Assembly: GCA_036267755.1 (NCBI GenBank)
Contig: DATAVK010000077.1
Location: 1-64,000, forward strand
Reading direction: 5' to 3'
DNA from: DATAVK01 sp036267755
GTDB lineage: Bacteria; Actinomycetota; Actinomycetes; JAFAQI01
Length of the DNA: 64,000 nt
Positions 49,579 through 57,746 of this stretch are shown piece after piece. The stretch's first letter is position 1, and each line of letters begins with the position of its first letter. The notes under the pieces were generated by a model. It was not told where the DNA came from. It saw only the letters and a program-made list of their open reading frames with translations, and ran no database searches. The position numbers were made by a program, and so were the translations under genes.

Positions 49579-49604
49579 TCGCACCGGGGTGCGAGGATCG
49601 CACC
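49579..49604. promoter_or_regulatory. Triple half-site operator
   Basis: Three alternating 7-bp half-sites: TCGCACC (49579-49585), GGTGCGA (49588-49594) and TCGCACC (49598-49604), forming two overlapping inverted repeats with spacers of 2 and 3 bp. It lies between the divergent starts at 49551 and 49641. Confidence 0.5.
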
Positions 49605-49640
49605 GGGACGGTGGGGCGGGCCGCCCGCGAGGGAGGCAAC

Positions 49641-50687
49641 GTGCGTGCACTGACCGTCAAGCCCACTGTGAAGGACTCGCTGCAGCTCAGCGACCTTCCC
49701 GATCCTGACGCCGCCGAGGGGTCCGTACTCGTCGCCGGGCTCGAGGTGGGCCTGTGCGGCACCGACGTCGAGATCGTCTCCGGTGCCTACGGCGCCGCGC
49801 CGCCGGGCCACGAGCTGCTGGTGCTCGGACACGAGAACCTCGGCCGAGTCCGAGAGGCACCGGCGGGTGGGGAACTTCATGAGGGCGATCTCGTCGTCGG
49901 CATTGTGCGGCGACCTGACCCGGTTCCCTGCGGCGCGTGTGCTGCCGGCGAGTGGGACATGTGCCGCAACGGCAAGTACACCGAGCACGGAATCATGGGT
50001 CTCGACGGATTCGCGCGGGAGCTGTGGCGCGCCGAGCCGGACGCCATGGTGCGGCTGGACCCGGGACTGTCCGAGGTCGGCGTGTTGCTCGAGCCGACCA
50101 CGATCGTCGCCAAGGCCTGGGAGCAGATCGACCGGATCGGCACCCGCGCGTTCTACGACCCGCACGTTGCGGTCGTTACCGGTGCCGGCCCGGTCGGGCT
50201 GCTGGCGGCGCTGCTCGGCGTGCAGCGCGGCCTTGAGGTGCATGTGTTCGATCAGGTCACGTCCGGGCCCAAGCCGGCACTGGTCGCGGACCTCGGAGCG
50301 ACCTACCACTCCGACACGCTGACCGATTCTGGGATCCAGGGTGACGTGCTCGTTGAGTGCACTGGCGTGGCGTCGGTCATCGTGGAAGCCCTCAGTGGCG
50401 GCGCCATCGACGCCATCACGTGCCTGACCGGCGTGTCGACTCCGGGAAAGCAGGAGGACCTGGACATCGGGGCGCTGAACCGGAGCTGGGTGCTGCGCAA
50501 CGACGTCGTCTTCGGCAGCGTCAACGCCAACCGACGGCACTACGACGCGGCTGCGAAGGCACTCGCTGCTGCCGACCCCGCGTGGCTGGGGCGGCTGATC
50601 ACGCGCCGGGTGCCGCTGGCGCGCTACGCCGACGCGTTCGCGCGAGGCGAAGACGACGTGAAGGTCGTCTTGGACCTGGGAGCATGA
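49641..50687 (+). CDS. Zinc-dependent glucose/aldose dehydrogenase (MDR family)
   Basis: 348 residues. Catalytic zinc residues lie in GLCGTDVEI and LGHENLGRV; the cysteines of the lobe are in DPVPCGACAAGEWDMC. The cofactor site is VVTGAGPVGLLAALLG, and the C-terminal glucose-dehydrogenase region FGSVNANRRHYDAA is present. It would oxidise a sugar such as glucose to the lactone. GGGAGG at 49631-49636 fixes GTG 49641. An operator-like repeat precedes it. Confidence 0.87.
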   Translation: MRALTVKPTVKDSLQLSDLPDPDAAEGSVLVAGLEVGLCGTDVEIVSGAYGAAPPGHELLVLGHENLGRVREAPAGGELHEGDLVVGIVRRPDPVPCGACAAGEWDMCRNGKYTEHGIMGLDGFARELWRAEPDAMVRLDPGLSEVGVLLEPTTIVAKAWEQIDRIGTRAFYDPHVAVVTGAGPVGLLAALLGVQRGLEVHVFDQVTSGPKPALVADLGATYHSDTLTDSGIQGDVLVECTGVASVIVEALSGGAIDAITCLTGVSTPGKQEDLDIGALNRSWVLRNDVVFGSVNANRRHYDAAAKALAAADPAWLGRLITRRVPLARYADAFARGEDDVKVVLDLGA

Positions 50688-51680
50688 TCATGGTGCGCTC
50701 AACCGGGTGCTAGCAGCGCGCGCGACCGCGAGCGCAACCACCATGCTGACGACCAGAAGTACGTCGAGCGAACCCGCGCGGAAGATGTCGTTTGAGCCGG
50801 CCGGGGACGTGACCACCCACCAGGCGGCTGACCCGAGGATGCCGAGCATGCCGATGGCGGCTGCCCGGGCCAGCCGCGCTTCGACGGTCAAGGCCGTCGG
50901 GGACCAGCTGACCCGGCGCACCAGCCGCACCGCACCGAGCCCAGTCACCGCAAGAGTGATGGGACTGACCACGGTCCAGACCAGCTGGCCGAGCGGCAAC
51001 GCCAGCAGGTCGTGCGGATGCGCCCAATACGCCGTCAATCCCACGGTCTCGGCCCAACCGAAGCCGGCGAGGTGCTCGGGAAGCACCGGTAGGTGGCCCG
51101 GAAAGAACAGTGGAGACCGACCCGGTTCGCCAGCTGCACCGGGCCATCCGCCCTGCACGTGAAGTCCGCCGATGACGAGGATGCCGACACCTGCAGCGAC
51201 CACCGCGATCGGGCCGATGATCGATCGTCCGTTGCCGTGCCGGAGATCGCTCAGCACGGCGAACCCGACCGGCATCGCGGCAAGCAGCGCCAGCAGGACG
51301 AGATAGGCGATGCCGACAGACATCACCACGACACCGGTCGTCACCGCCGGGCTGTCGGGTGGCGCCAGGCGAGATCCGACGACGAGCTGGGACCACAACG
51401 ACGTACCGCACACCACGAAGGCCATGACGGCGACCCCCGTCGTCGCCAGCGCGCCTTGCGGATGGGTGGCGGTGCGATGACCGAGACCGGCCACCGATAG
51501 TCGGGCCGCCACGCCGTTGACGACCACGTCGCCGGTACGCCGCAACGACCGTGGCCGCTCGGCGAGATCAGCGACCAGCAACTCGGTGAACTCCTCGCCG
51601 TACCGGTCTCGCCAGCTTCGTGGGTACCACCGCAGCAGTCGTTCGGCCTGCCTGGTCGCGCCGCCGGTCCCGGTCGTCAT
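50688..51680 (-). CDS. Multi-pass membrane protein controlled with PadR
   Basis: 330 residues. The N-terminal motif LLRWYPRSWRDRYGEEF marks a cytoplasmic domain common in actinobacterial proteins encoded next to PadR regulators. About seven membrane segments follow. Function unknown; sensing or lipid-bilayer stress has been proposed for the class. ATG 51680 overlaps the padR stop (ATGA). The stop abuts the sugar dehydrogenase stop. Confidence 0.75.
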   Translation of the reverse strand: MTTGTGGATRQAERLLRWYPRSWRDRYGEEFTELLVADLAERPRSLRRTGDVVVNGVAARLSVAGLGHRTATHPQGALATTGVAVMAFVVCGTSLWSQLVVGSRLAPPDSPAVTTGVVVMSVGIAYLVLLALLAAMPVGFAVLSDLRHGNGRSIIGPIAVVAAGVGILVIGGLHVQGGWPGAAGEPGRSPLFFPGHLPVLPEHLAGFGWAETVGLTAYWAHPHDLLALPLGQLVWTVVSPITLAVTGLGAVRLVRRVSWSPTALTVEARLARAAAIGMLGILGSAAWWVVTSPAGSNDIFRAGSLDVLLVVSMVVALAVARAASTRLSAP

Positions 51681-52045
51681 GCCGATTTCCAGCTGCTGCG
51701 TAACCGGCGCAAGCCGACGTCGGCCACCCGGCGCTGGTCGGCGAGGTGCTCGCGCAGTGCCGTCGCACCGGCAGCGGTCAGCTGATAGGGACGCCGGCGG
51801 TCGTCGCTCGCCAGTGCCTCGATCAGCCCCTGCCCCTCGAGTCGAGTGAGGGCCTCATACAACGTCCCCGGGGCGAGCCGGACGCTGGCGAAGTCTTCGA
51901 TGTCCTTCGTGAGCGCATATCCATGCTTGGGACCCTCGGCGAGGCTCGAGAGGATGAGCGTCGCCGGCCCGGCGTACCGGCCGAACCCACCCAGCGACTC
52001 CGGGGATGCGGCGTCGGCCGGTCGAGCGGTGCCGCGCTTCGCCAT
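51677..52045 (-). CDS. PadR-family transcriptional regulator
   Basis: 122 residues. Winged helix with LILSSLAEGPKHGYALTKDIED and LAPGTLYEALTRLEGQGLIE, the PadR N-terminal signature, and a short C-terminal helix for dimerisation. It probably represses its own operon and the membrane protein downstream. ATG 52045 lies 7 nt after TAAGGT (52058-52053), inside the end of the preceding gene, so it may also be made from its own leaderless transcript. Confidence 0.88.
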   Translation of the reverse strand: MAKRGTARPADAASPESLGGFGRYAGPATLILSSLAEGPKHGYALTKDIEDFASVRLAPGTLYEALTRLEGQGLIEALASDDRRRPYQLTAAGATALREHLADQRRVADVGLRRLRSSWKSA

Positions 52046-52050
52046 GGCGG

Positions 52051-53142
52051 TCACCTTACTCCGGCAGGCGATGCATCGGGGACCGAAACTGGCGGCGGGT
52101 GCAAGAGAGAGGGCAGCCGAGCGGACAGGAAGCTGCGTGGGAACCGATCACGAAGCCGCCAGATCCCGGCATCGACGACGAAGTGCGCCATGACCACACC
52201 GAGATACCCGCCGTAGATCAGGTGAGCGACCGAGCCGCCGGTGTGGAGATGGGAGGCACGATTCAATCCGAGGCCACCGAGCACCGCCGCGGCGAGCAGC
52301 GCGATCCTCTGCGCGACGGGTCGTCGCCCGGCGCGGGGCCCGACGGTCACCATCCCGACCAGCACGAGGTACTGCAGCCCGTGCGCGATCGTCATCCCAC
52401 CGACGGCGGCGTACGGCGAGGCGAACACGAAGATCGGCAACGGGAAGCCGACCGCGAGCAGATAGGCGGCGCAGTAGCCGGCGGGTCGGTCGCGGGCCGG
52501 TCGCTGTAGCAACGCGACCAGGCCGACCGCGGCACTTGCCACGAAACCCACGGTCACGACGTGGAACGGGACGGCCGGGTACCAGCCACGGCGCGGATGC
52601 AGTGACAACTGCAGGGTTCCGGGGTGCAGCATCAGCGCCGCGATCCCAGCCCAACCGGTGGCCAGAATCGACCAGCGCTCGAGTCGAGTGAGTGGCCCAA
52701 GCCCGAGGGCCGTTGCCGCCAGCGCCGTAATGCCGAGGTTCTGCTTCTGGAAGTGGAAGAACTGCCAGCCGAAATAGCCGAGCAGAACGATCGCGAGGTC
52801 ACGCGGTGACAGCAGCGTGGCCATCACGCCGGACACCGCGACCAGAGCCAGCGGAACGATCACGTACCGAGCCGATCTCTCCGGGGCGTGCGCCCGGACC
52901 TCACGGAACGAAAACAGCCATCCGGTCCCGGCGATGTGCACCGACGACCCGACGAACAACAACCATCCCAACCCGTACGCCGGCGCGGCCCCGGCGGCCG
53001 GCGATGTCGCGATGGCCAGCCCGAACGCTCCGACGGTGAGTGCGACGGTCGTCCACAACCACGCCTGCGAGGTGCCGCTTCGGGCTGGCCGACCCGGGAT
53101 GGCGATCGGCTTGGCGGCGAAGGTCGGCGTCTCAGCCACCAC
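52051..53142 (-). CDS. Unrecognised multi-pass membrane protein with conserved-looking His motifs
   Basis: 363 residues, about ten membrane segments. Charged residues within or near segments are striking: GWQFFHFQKQNLG, GMTIAHGLQYLVL and MAHFVVDAGIWRLRD, a His-x4-Asp pattern at the membrane edge. Such His could bind metal or haem, as in membrane oxidases, but I do not recognise the family. GGAGG before GTG 53142 overlaps the previous small gene, and its stop is 5 nt from the padR start. Confidence 0.7.
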   Translation of the reverse strand: MVAETPTFAAKPIAIPGRPARSGTSQAWLWTTVALTVGAFGLAIATSPAAGAAPAYGLGWLLFVGSSVHIAGTGWLFSFREVRAHAPERSARYVIVPLALVAVSGVMATLLSPRDLAIVLLGYFGWQFFHFQKQNLGITALAATALGLGPLTRLERWSILATGWAGIAALMLHPGTLQLSLHPRRGWYPAVPFHVVTVGFVASAAVGLVALLQRPARDRPAGYCAAYLLAVGFPLPIFVFASPYAAVGGMTIAHGLQYLVLVGMVTVGPRAGRRPVAQRIALLAAAVLGGLGLNRASHLHTGGSVAHLIYGGYLGVVMAHFVVDAGIWRLRDRFPRSFLSARLPSLLHPPPVSVPDASPAGVR

Positions 53143-53350
53143 CGCAACCTCCGGCGGCTCCCGCCGTACCGGTCAGCAGGTAGCCCACCGCAATCAGGAC
53201 GCCGGCCAGGATCGCAACCGTCAGCGCCAGAGCAGCGACTGCCCGCACGGCGCCCGCGGCGACGTGCCATCGCGGCCGCCCGTCATCACTCTGGAGAGCC
53301 ACGCGATGGCGTGCGCTGTACATGGCGAGGGTCAACTCGGAAGGCATCAT
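53132..53350 (-). CDS. Small single-pass membrane protein
   Basis: 72 residues: a basic cytoplasmic N-terminus, one membrane segment (about AVAALALTVAILAGVLIAVGY) and a short tail rich in Gly with one Cys (GGCGGG). Not recognised. ATG 53350 sits 6 nt after a clear -10 box. The stop lies inside the start region of the next membrane protein, so the two are coupled and may form a complex. Confidence 0.65.
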   Translation of the reverse strand: MMPSELTLAMYSARHRVALQSDDGRPRWHVAAGAVRAVAALALTVAILAGVLIAVGYLLTGTAGAAGGCGGG

Positions 53351-53356
53351 GCCGGC

Positions 53357-53386
53357 ACCGTAGTTCGTCGTACGGTATATCGTCAA
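53357..53386 (-). promoter_or_regulatory. Promoter of the small-membrane-protein/PadR operon, leaderless
   Basis: TTGACG (53386-53381), 18-nt spacer, TACGGT (53362-53357), 6 nt, ATG 53350. This is the best complete promoter in the window. Confidence 0.7.
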
Positions 53387-53406
53387 CCGAACTATCGTGA
53401 TCCGAA

Positions 53407-54597
53407 CTACTTCAGGCAGCCTTCCTTGGAGGCAGTCTTCGCGTGGATCGGCTTGTGACTAGCTCCACCGGAAGTCGCGGTCGCGGGGATCGGCCGGTCG
53501 TGGAGGATCGCCTGCCACAGCTGCGGCGCCTTCGTTGGGTCCCACTGCACGTCCGCGCTGGGTACGCCGGACGACGGCGAGGGGTTGAGCGGAACGGTAA
53601 GCAGCTGGACACCGCCGGACCCCACGTTGTGCAGCGCCGATGCCAGCTGCTGCATCGTCGAGAAGCCGAACCCATCCGTCGTCAGCGAGTGAGCGACGGC
53701 GGAGAGCACCTTGGTGAGCTTGACCGGGTTGAGCAGCAGGCTGCCGCTGGTGACCTTCCGGATCATCGCGCCGATGAACTGCTGCTGCCGCTTGATCCGG
53801 GAGATGTCGCTGCCGTTACCGATGCCGTACCGGGCGCGCATCAGGTCCAGCGCCTGGCCACCGTTGATCTCGACGTCCTTGCCTGCCGGCAGCTTGAGAC
53901 CGCTCCCGATCGGCGTGCCGGTGGCAGGATCGATGCGCTTCGGGTCGCTCAGCGGCTGGGCGACGCACATCCGGACACCACCCAGCGCCTCGACGATGTG
54001 CTCGAACCCGACGAAGTTGACGACGGCGTAGTGGTCGATCCGGATGTCGGTGAGGTGCTGGATCGCCGTGATGGTGCAGCTGGCGCCGCCCTCGGAGAAG
54101 GCCGCGTTGAACTTCGACATGAACGGCTTCGAATGCTTGCCGTGCGGCAGGTTGCAGGCGGGGATCTGCACGTAAGAGTCACGGGGGATGCTGACCAAGG
54201 TCGCGTGCTTGCCGCCGGCCGAGATGTGCAGGATCAGCGTCGTGTCCGAGCGTTGACCGGGGACGTCGGACCCACCCGTGCCCTTTCCGTTGGATCCAGA
54301 CCGGCTGTCCGAGCCGATCAGCAGGAAGTTCTCAGCGTTCGCGACCGGCTTTGGCGGTGGCGGCCCGGCCGGGACGGGCCGCGCGACGGTGATGCCGCCC
54401 TCGATGTGTCGAGCCACGAAGAAGACAGTCCCGCCGGCCAGTACGACGACGACGGCGAGACCCAGCGCCGTCCAGCGCAGCACACCGACCCAGCGCGGTC
54501 TCGGACCTTGGGCCGCCCTACGGGCTCGCCGGCCCTCGCGCCACGACGAGAATCGCCCGCGCAGTGAAGGCGGCGTCGGTCCACTCGAGGTCGTCAC
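53407..54597 (-). CDS. LytR-CpsA-Psr (LCP) family cell-wall ligase
   Basis: About 396 residues. A basic cytoplasmic tail and one membrane segment (LRWTALGLAVVVVLAGG) precede the LCP domain: LLIGSDSRSG, SIPRDSYVQI, VNFVGFEHIVEALGGV and LDLMRARYGIGNGSDISRIKRQQ. The conserved Asp and Arg that bind the lipid pyrophosphate are present. LCP enzymes attach glycopolymers to peptidoglycan outside the cell. The start is uncertain: GTG 54597 is used, but the frame is open to 54660. Confidence 0.88.
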   Translation of the reverse strand: MTTSSGPTPPSLRGRFSSWREGRRARRAAQGPRPRWVGVLRWTALGLAVVVVLAGGTVFFVARHIEGGITVARPVPAGPPPPKPVANAENFLLIGSDSRSGSNGKGTGGSDVPGQRSDTTLILHISAGGKHATLVSIPRDSYVQIPACNLPHGKHSKPFMSKFNAAFSEGGASCTITAIQHLTDIRIDHYAVVNFVGFEHIVEALGGVRMCVAQPLSDPKRIDPATGTPIGSGLKLPAGKDVEINGGQALDLMRARYGIGNGSDISRIKRQQQFIGAMIRKVTSGSLLLNPVKLTKVLSAVAHSLTTDGFGFSTMQQLASALHNVGSGGVQLLTVPLNPSPSSGVPSADVQWDPTKAPQLWQAILHDRPIPATATSGGASHKPIHAKTASKEGCLK

Positions 54598-54794
54598 AGT
54601 CCTGGTGTCATACCCGGTCGGGGTGGGTGGTTTAACCGCCCCTCGTCGGGGGCACAACACAAGGCCGCCCTCCGGAGACGCCTAAAAACCGTTGATAGTC
54701 AAGGGCCGTCACCCGAACGGGCGGTTTCCGGTCAAACGCCTCGGGGATCAACAGGGAGACAGTTATTTTCATTCGCTGATGGGGGGAAGACGCC

Positions 54795-56390
54795 ATGCCC
54801 ACGGTGTCCAAGGCCTTTCAGCGGATCGGCGGCGCAGCCGTGGCCGCTGGGTTGCTCGTGCCTGTGATGGCGGTTGCCGCGAACGCCGGGCCGCATTCGA
54901 GCGCTGCCCACGCCAGCTCGTGCTCCAGCAAGGCGGCGACTAGCACCTCGGTCGCCCGGCTCGGCGCCGGTGTCAGCCTCACGACCGGCCAGGCGGGCAA
55001 CCTCTACCCGGCCGGTTCGTCGACGCACCTGCTGGTCACCGACCCGTCCAGCGGACCCGCCACTCAGCAGGTCCGGCTGCAGGTGAGCAACCAGACCCAG
55101 TCCTTGGGCACAGTTCAGGCGTCCGTGAGCCGTCCCGCCGCGAAGGCCGCTGCAACCAGCGCGCGGAAGTCCGTGAAGGTGCCGAACCGTCCGGGCTGGT
55201 ACCAGATCCGCGCCGAGCGGGTCAGCGGCAGCCAGGTCCTCGGCGTCAGCTGCCTCTGGTACGGCGTCGCGATGCCGAACGCCGCACTCAACCTCGACAC
55301 CCTGCCCGCTGGCAAGGACTGGGGCGGTCCCGGCCCGCTGCGCGACGTGGCGCTCAGCGCCCAGCTCGGGCTCAACGTCGTACGGATCCAGCTCAACGTC
55401 GACAGCTTCCTCGCGAACCCCGGCTACGCCGACCCCGAGCTCACGCAGGCCGCCCACCGGGCCGCCAAGCTGGGCCTGCGGTTCGTGGTTCAGATCGGTC
55501 AGGGCGCTCCCGACGAGACCGCCGCCGTCAAGAACGGCAGCTGGGGTCACCTGGTCCGCCGGATCGTCACGCAGTACCCCGCGGTGCGCTACTGGTCGCC
55601 CTGGAACGAGCCCAACGCCGGCGAGTTCTTCTACGGCAGCGTGAAGACCTACATCGACCGAGTCCTCGTGCCAGCCGACAAGGCAGTCCACGCGGTCAGC
55701 CCCGAGGCGAAGGTCGTCGGCGGATCCGCCATCGGTGACGACGCCCCGTGGTGGAACAAGTTCGCGGCCCTCGGCGGCTTCCACGACTGCGACGCGATCT
55801 CCGTGAACCCCTACACCTCCTACCTCGGCGCTCCCGAGACAGCAGGCCTGCTCGGCGACCTGCGGCTGGTCCGCAGCCTCGCGAAGAGCCACGGCGCGTC
55901 GCACAAGCCGATCCTCGACACCGAGTCGGCCTACCCCTCGACCTACCAGGGCGTGCACGCCAATCTCAGCACCCAGGCCGACTACGTCTCCCGTAAGTAC
56001 GTGCTCGAGCGGGCGCTGGGTGTCGACTCCGGCGAGTACCTGATCGAGGGCGGCTACCAGAACTGGGACATCATCGACTACAACCACGGTGTGAAGCCCG
56101 CCGCCATGGCGCTGTCCGCGGCATCCACCCTGCTGGCCCACCGCCACTTCGTCGGATGGGTCCACACCGGCAAGGCCGACGTCTACGCCGCTCGCTTCTC
56201 GGCGGCGCACGGGAGCAGCCACCAGCTCATCGTCACCTGGTCGTCGAAGGGCTCGCACAGGGTTGGTCTGCACGGCACTCACGCCGGCTACAGCGTCTTC
56301 GGCGCACCGGCCCGGTTCAGCGGCCACGTGATGGCAACCGGAGCCCTCAGCTTCCTGAGCGTGTCGGCCGGTTCCAACCCGCTCGTCTGA
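54795..56390 (+). CDS. Secreted GH39-like (clan GH-A) glycosidase
   Basis: 531 residues with a Sec signal (cleavage near VAANAG, about 32). A beta-sandwich region (about 60-165) precedes a TIM-barrel domain with the acid/base Glu in WSPWNEPNAGEFF (about 270) and a nucleophile Glu in ILDTESAYPS (about 377). The C-terminal region is another beta domain. Substrate unknown; a wall or capsule glycan is plausible beside an LCP gene. A 197-bp region separates it from the divergent LCP gene, with an A/T-rich TATTTT -10-like box at 54764-54769 and a GGGGGGAAG site before the ATG. Confidence 0.8.
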   Translation: MPTVSKAFQRIGGAAVAAGLLVPVMAVAANAGPHSSAAHASSCSSKAATSTSVARLGAGVSLTTGQAGNLYPAGSSTHLLVTDPSSGPATQQVRLQVSNQTQSLGTVQASVSRPAAKAAATSARKSVKVPNRPGWYQIRAERVSGSQVLGVSCLWYGVAMPNAALNLDTLPAGKDWGGPGPLRDVALSAQLGLNVVRIQLNVDSFLANPGYADPELTQAAHRAAKLGLRFVVQIGQGAPDETAAVKNGSWGHLVRRIVTQYPAVRYWSPWNEPNAGEFFYGSVKTYIDRVLVPADKAVHAVSPEAKVVGGSAIGDDAPWWNKFAALGGFHDCDAISVNPYTSYLGAPETAGLLGDLRLVRSLAKSHGASHKPILDTESAYPSTYQGVHANLSTQADYVSRKYVLERALGVDSGEYLIEGGYQNWDIIDYNHGVKPAAMALSAASTLLAHRHFVGWVHTGKADVYAARFSAAHGSSHQLIVTWSSKGSHRVGLHGTHAGYSVFGAPARFSGHVMATGALSFLSVSAGSNPLV

Positions 56391-56400
56391 TTCACCCGCC

Positions 56401-57705
56401 TCAGCGCAGCCGGTACAGCACTTCGCCGGCATCCGGTACGACGAGGGTGTCCGGGTCGGCCTCGTAACCGGGGATGTCAATGCTGGCGGGATCCAGATAG
56501 CCCAAGTTGACCGACCGCACCACAGCCTCGGGAATGCCGGTCGCCAGGGTGACCCTCACCCGGTCGTGCTCGCCGTTGGTCGCATCCCAGGTGCCGGCGC
56601 CGCGCAGGTGGGTCGAATGCGCTAGCACGGACCAGTGGATGTCCTGGAAGTCGTCCCACTGCTTCAGGAAGTAGTCGCGGCAGTGGTAGCCGATCCGGTT
56701 GATCTCCGGATGCATGGGGGCGATCTCGGTGATGTGCGGCGCATAGATCACGACCTCGCCGCCGTCGGCGATCACCGGCTCGACCTTGTAGAAGCCCTTT
56801 GCCGCCGTCCAGATGTCGTCGTAGCGGCGCGGCATCAGCGAGAGAACACGGTGCACGGGCTCGTGGAGGTAGCGGACATGGGTCAGCGCCGAGATGTCTG
56901 CGGCAGCCGCCCAGGCTCGCTCGGGCGTCCCGAACGCCGCGGCGTGCAACGCGACGCTGCCGGTCTGGACGACCACGCACAGCGCCAGCCGCTGGGCGGG
57001 GATCAGCGCCGCCGCCTCGTCGATCAGTGCCCGCACTGGCGTCGTGCCGCGGGTGCCGATGATGGTGGCACTCGTGATCAGCGCGCCCAGCCAGTGCGAC
57101 AGGTCGATGATCTCCTGGCCGGCGACACCGGGGAAGAAGTACTTGTTGCCGCCCGAGAAGCCGACGACCTCGTGCGGGAACACCGGTCCGACGACCAGTG
57201 CGATGTCGTGCTCCGCCACGGCACGGTTCAGCGTCACGTCTACCGCGCTCGACATCCGACCGTCGGAGAGCTCGGCCACCCGGTTGGCTGGGATGGTGCC
57301 GAGATCGACGAACGTCCGCGGGTCGTGCCACTCGTGATTGAGCACCGTCAGCCCGGGATACCTGTCGTCGAGCCGGCCGACCGGGTAACCCAGCCACTCG
57401 GCGAGCTCGGGCTCGGACATCGGCGCGTGGGTCCCGAGTGCCACCAGCGCGGTCATCCTCGACACCCGACCGTGCAGGCAGCGATGGATGGCGTCCAACA
57501 GCAGCGGCATCGGGCAGCTGCGAGTGCCATCCGGCACCACGATGCAGACGCTGCGACCGTCGAGATCGAGTGGTTGCAACGATTCCTCGACGAACTCGAT
57601 GACCTGGTCGTCGGTGAGTGCGGTGTGGGCAGCGCCGATGACGGCGTCGAACTCCGCGTCGCCGGCATCACGGTCCAGCGGGTTCGTGACATAGCCGCTC
57701 GGCAT
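56401..57705 (-). CDS. LarA-family nickel-pincer racemase/epimerase homologue
   Basis: 434 residues. The LarA residues for binding the nickel-pincer nucleotide are present: VVPDGTRSCPM, His93 in LGTHAPMSEPE, His178 in FPHEVVGFSGG, Lys188 in GGNKYFFPG and His204 in DLSHWLG. LarA-type enzymes racemise or epimerise 2-hydroxy acids; characterised relatives include a D-gluconate 2-epimerase. Beside uxaC and a mannonate-type dehydrogenase, an aldonate 2-epimerase is the best guess. The cofactor genes larB, larC and larE are not in the window. ATG 57705 with GGAAGG upstream is preferred to GTG 57729. Confidence 0.82.
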   Translation of the reverse strand: MPSGYVTNPLDRDAGDAEFDAVIGAAHTALTDDQVIEFVEESLQPLDLDGRSVCIVVPDGTRSCPMPLLLDAIHRCLHGRVSRMTALVALGTHAPMSEPELAEWLGYPVGRLDDRYPGLTVLNHEWHDPRTFVDLGTIPANRVAELSDGRMSSAVDVTLNRAVAEHDIALVVGPVFPHEVVGFSGGNKYFFPGVAGQEIIDLSHWLGALITSATIIGTRGTTPVRALIDEAAALIPAQRLALCVVVQTGSVALHAAAFGTPERAWAAAADISALTHVRYLHEPVHRVLSLMPRRYDDIWTAAKGFYKVEPVIADGGEVVIYAPHITEIAPMHPEINRIGYHCRDYFLKQWDDFQDIHWSVLAHSTHLRGAGTWDATNGEHDRVRVTLATGIPEAVVRSVNLGYLDPASIDIPGYEADPDTLVVPDAGEVLYRLR

Positions 57706-57746
57706 CCGGCTCGCCTTCCGTTTAGGCACCAGGCCACGCTAGTGAC

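Noticed and set aside
54661..54794. Possible cyclic-di-AMP riboswitch before the secreted glycosidase
   Set aside because: The position is typical, but I could not find the conserved sequence blocks of that riboswitch; a covariance-model search would decide.
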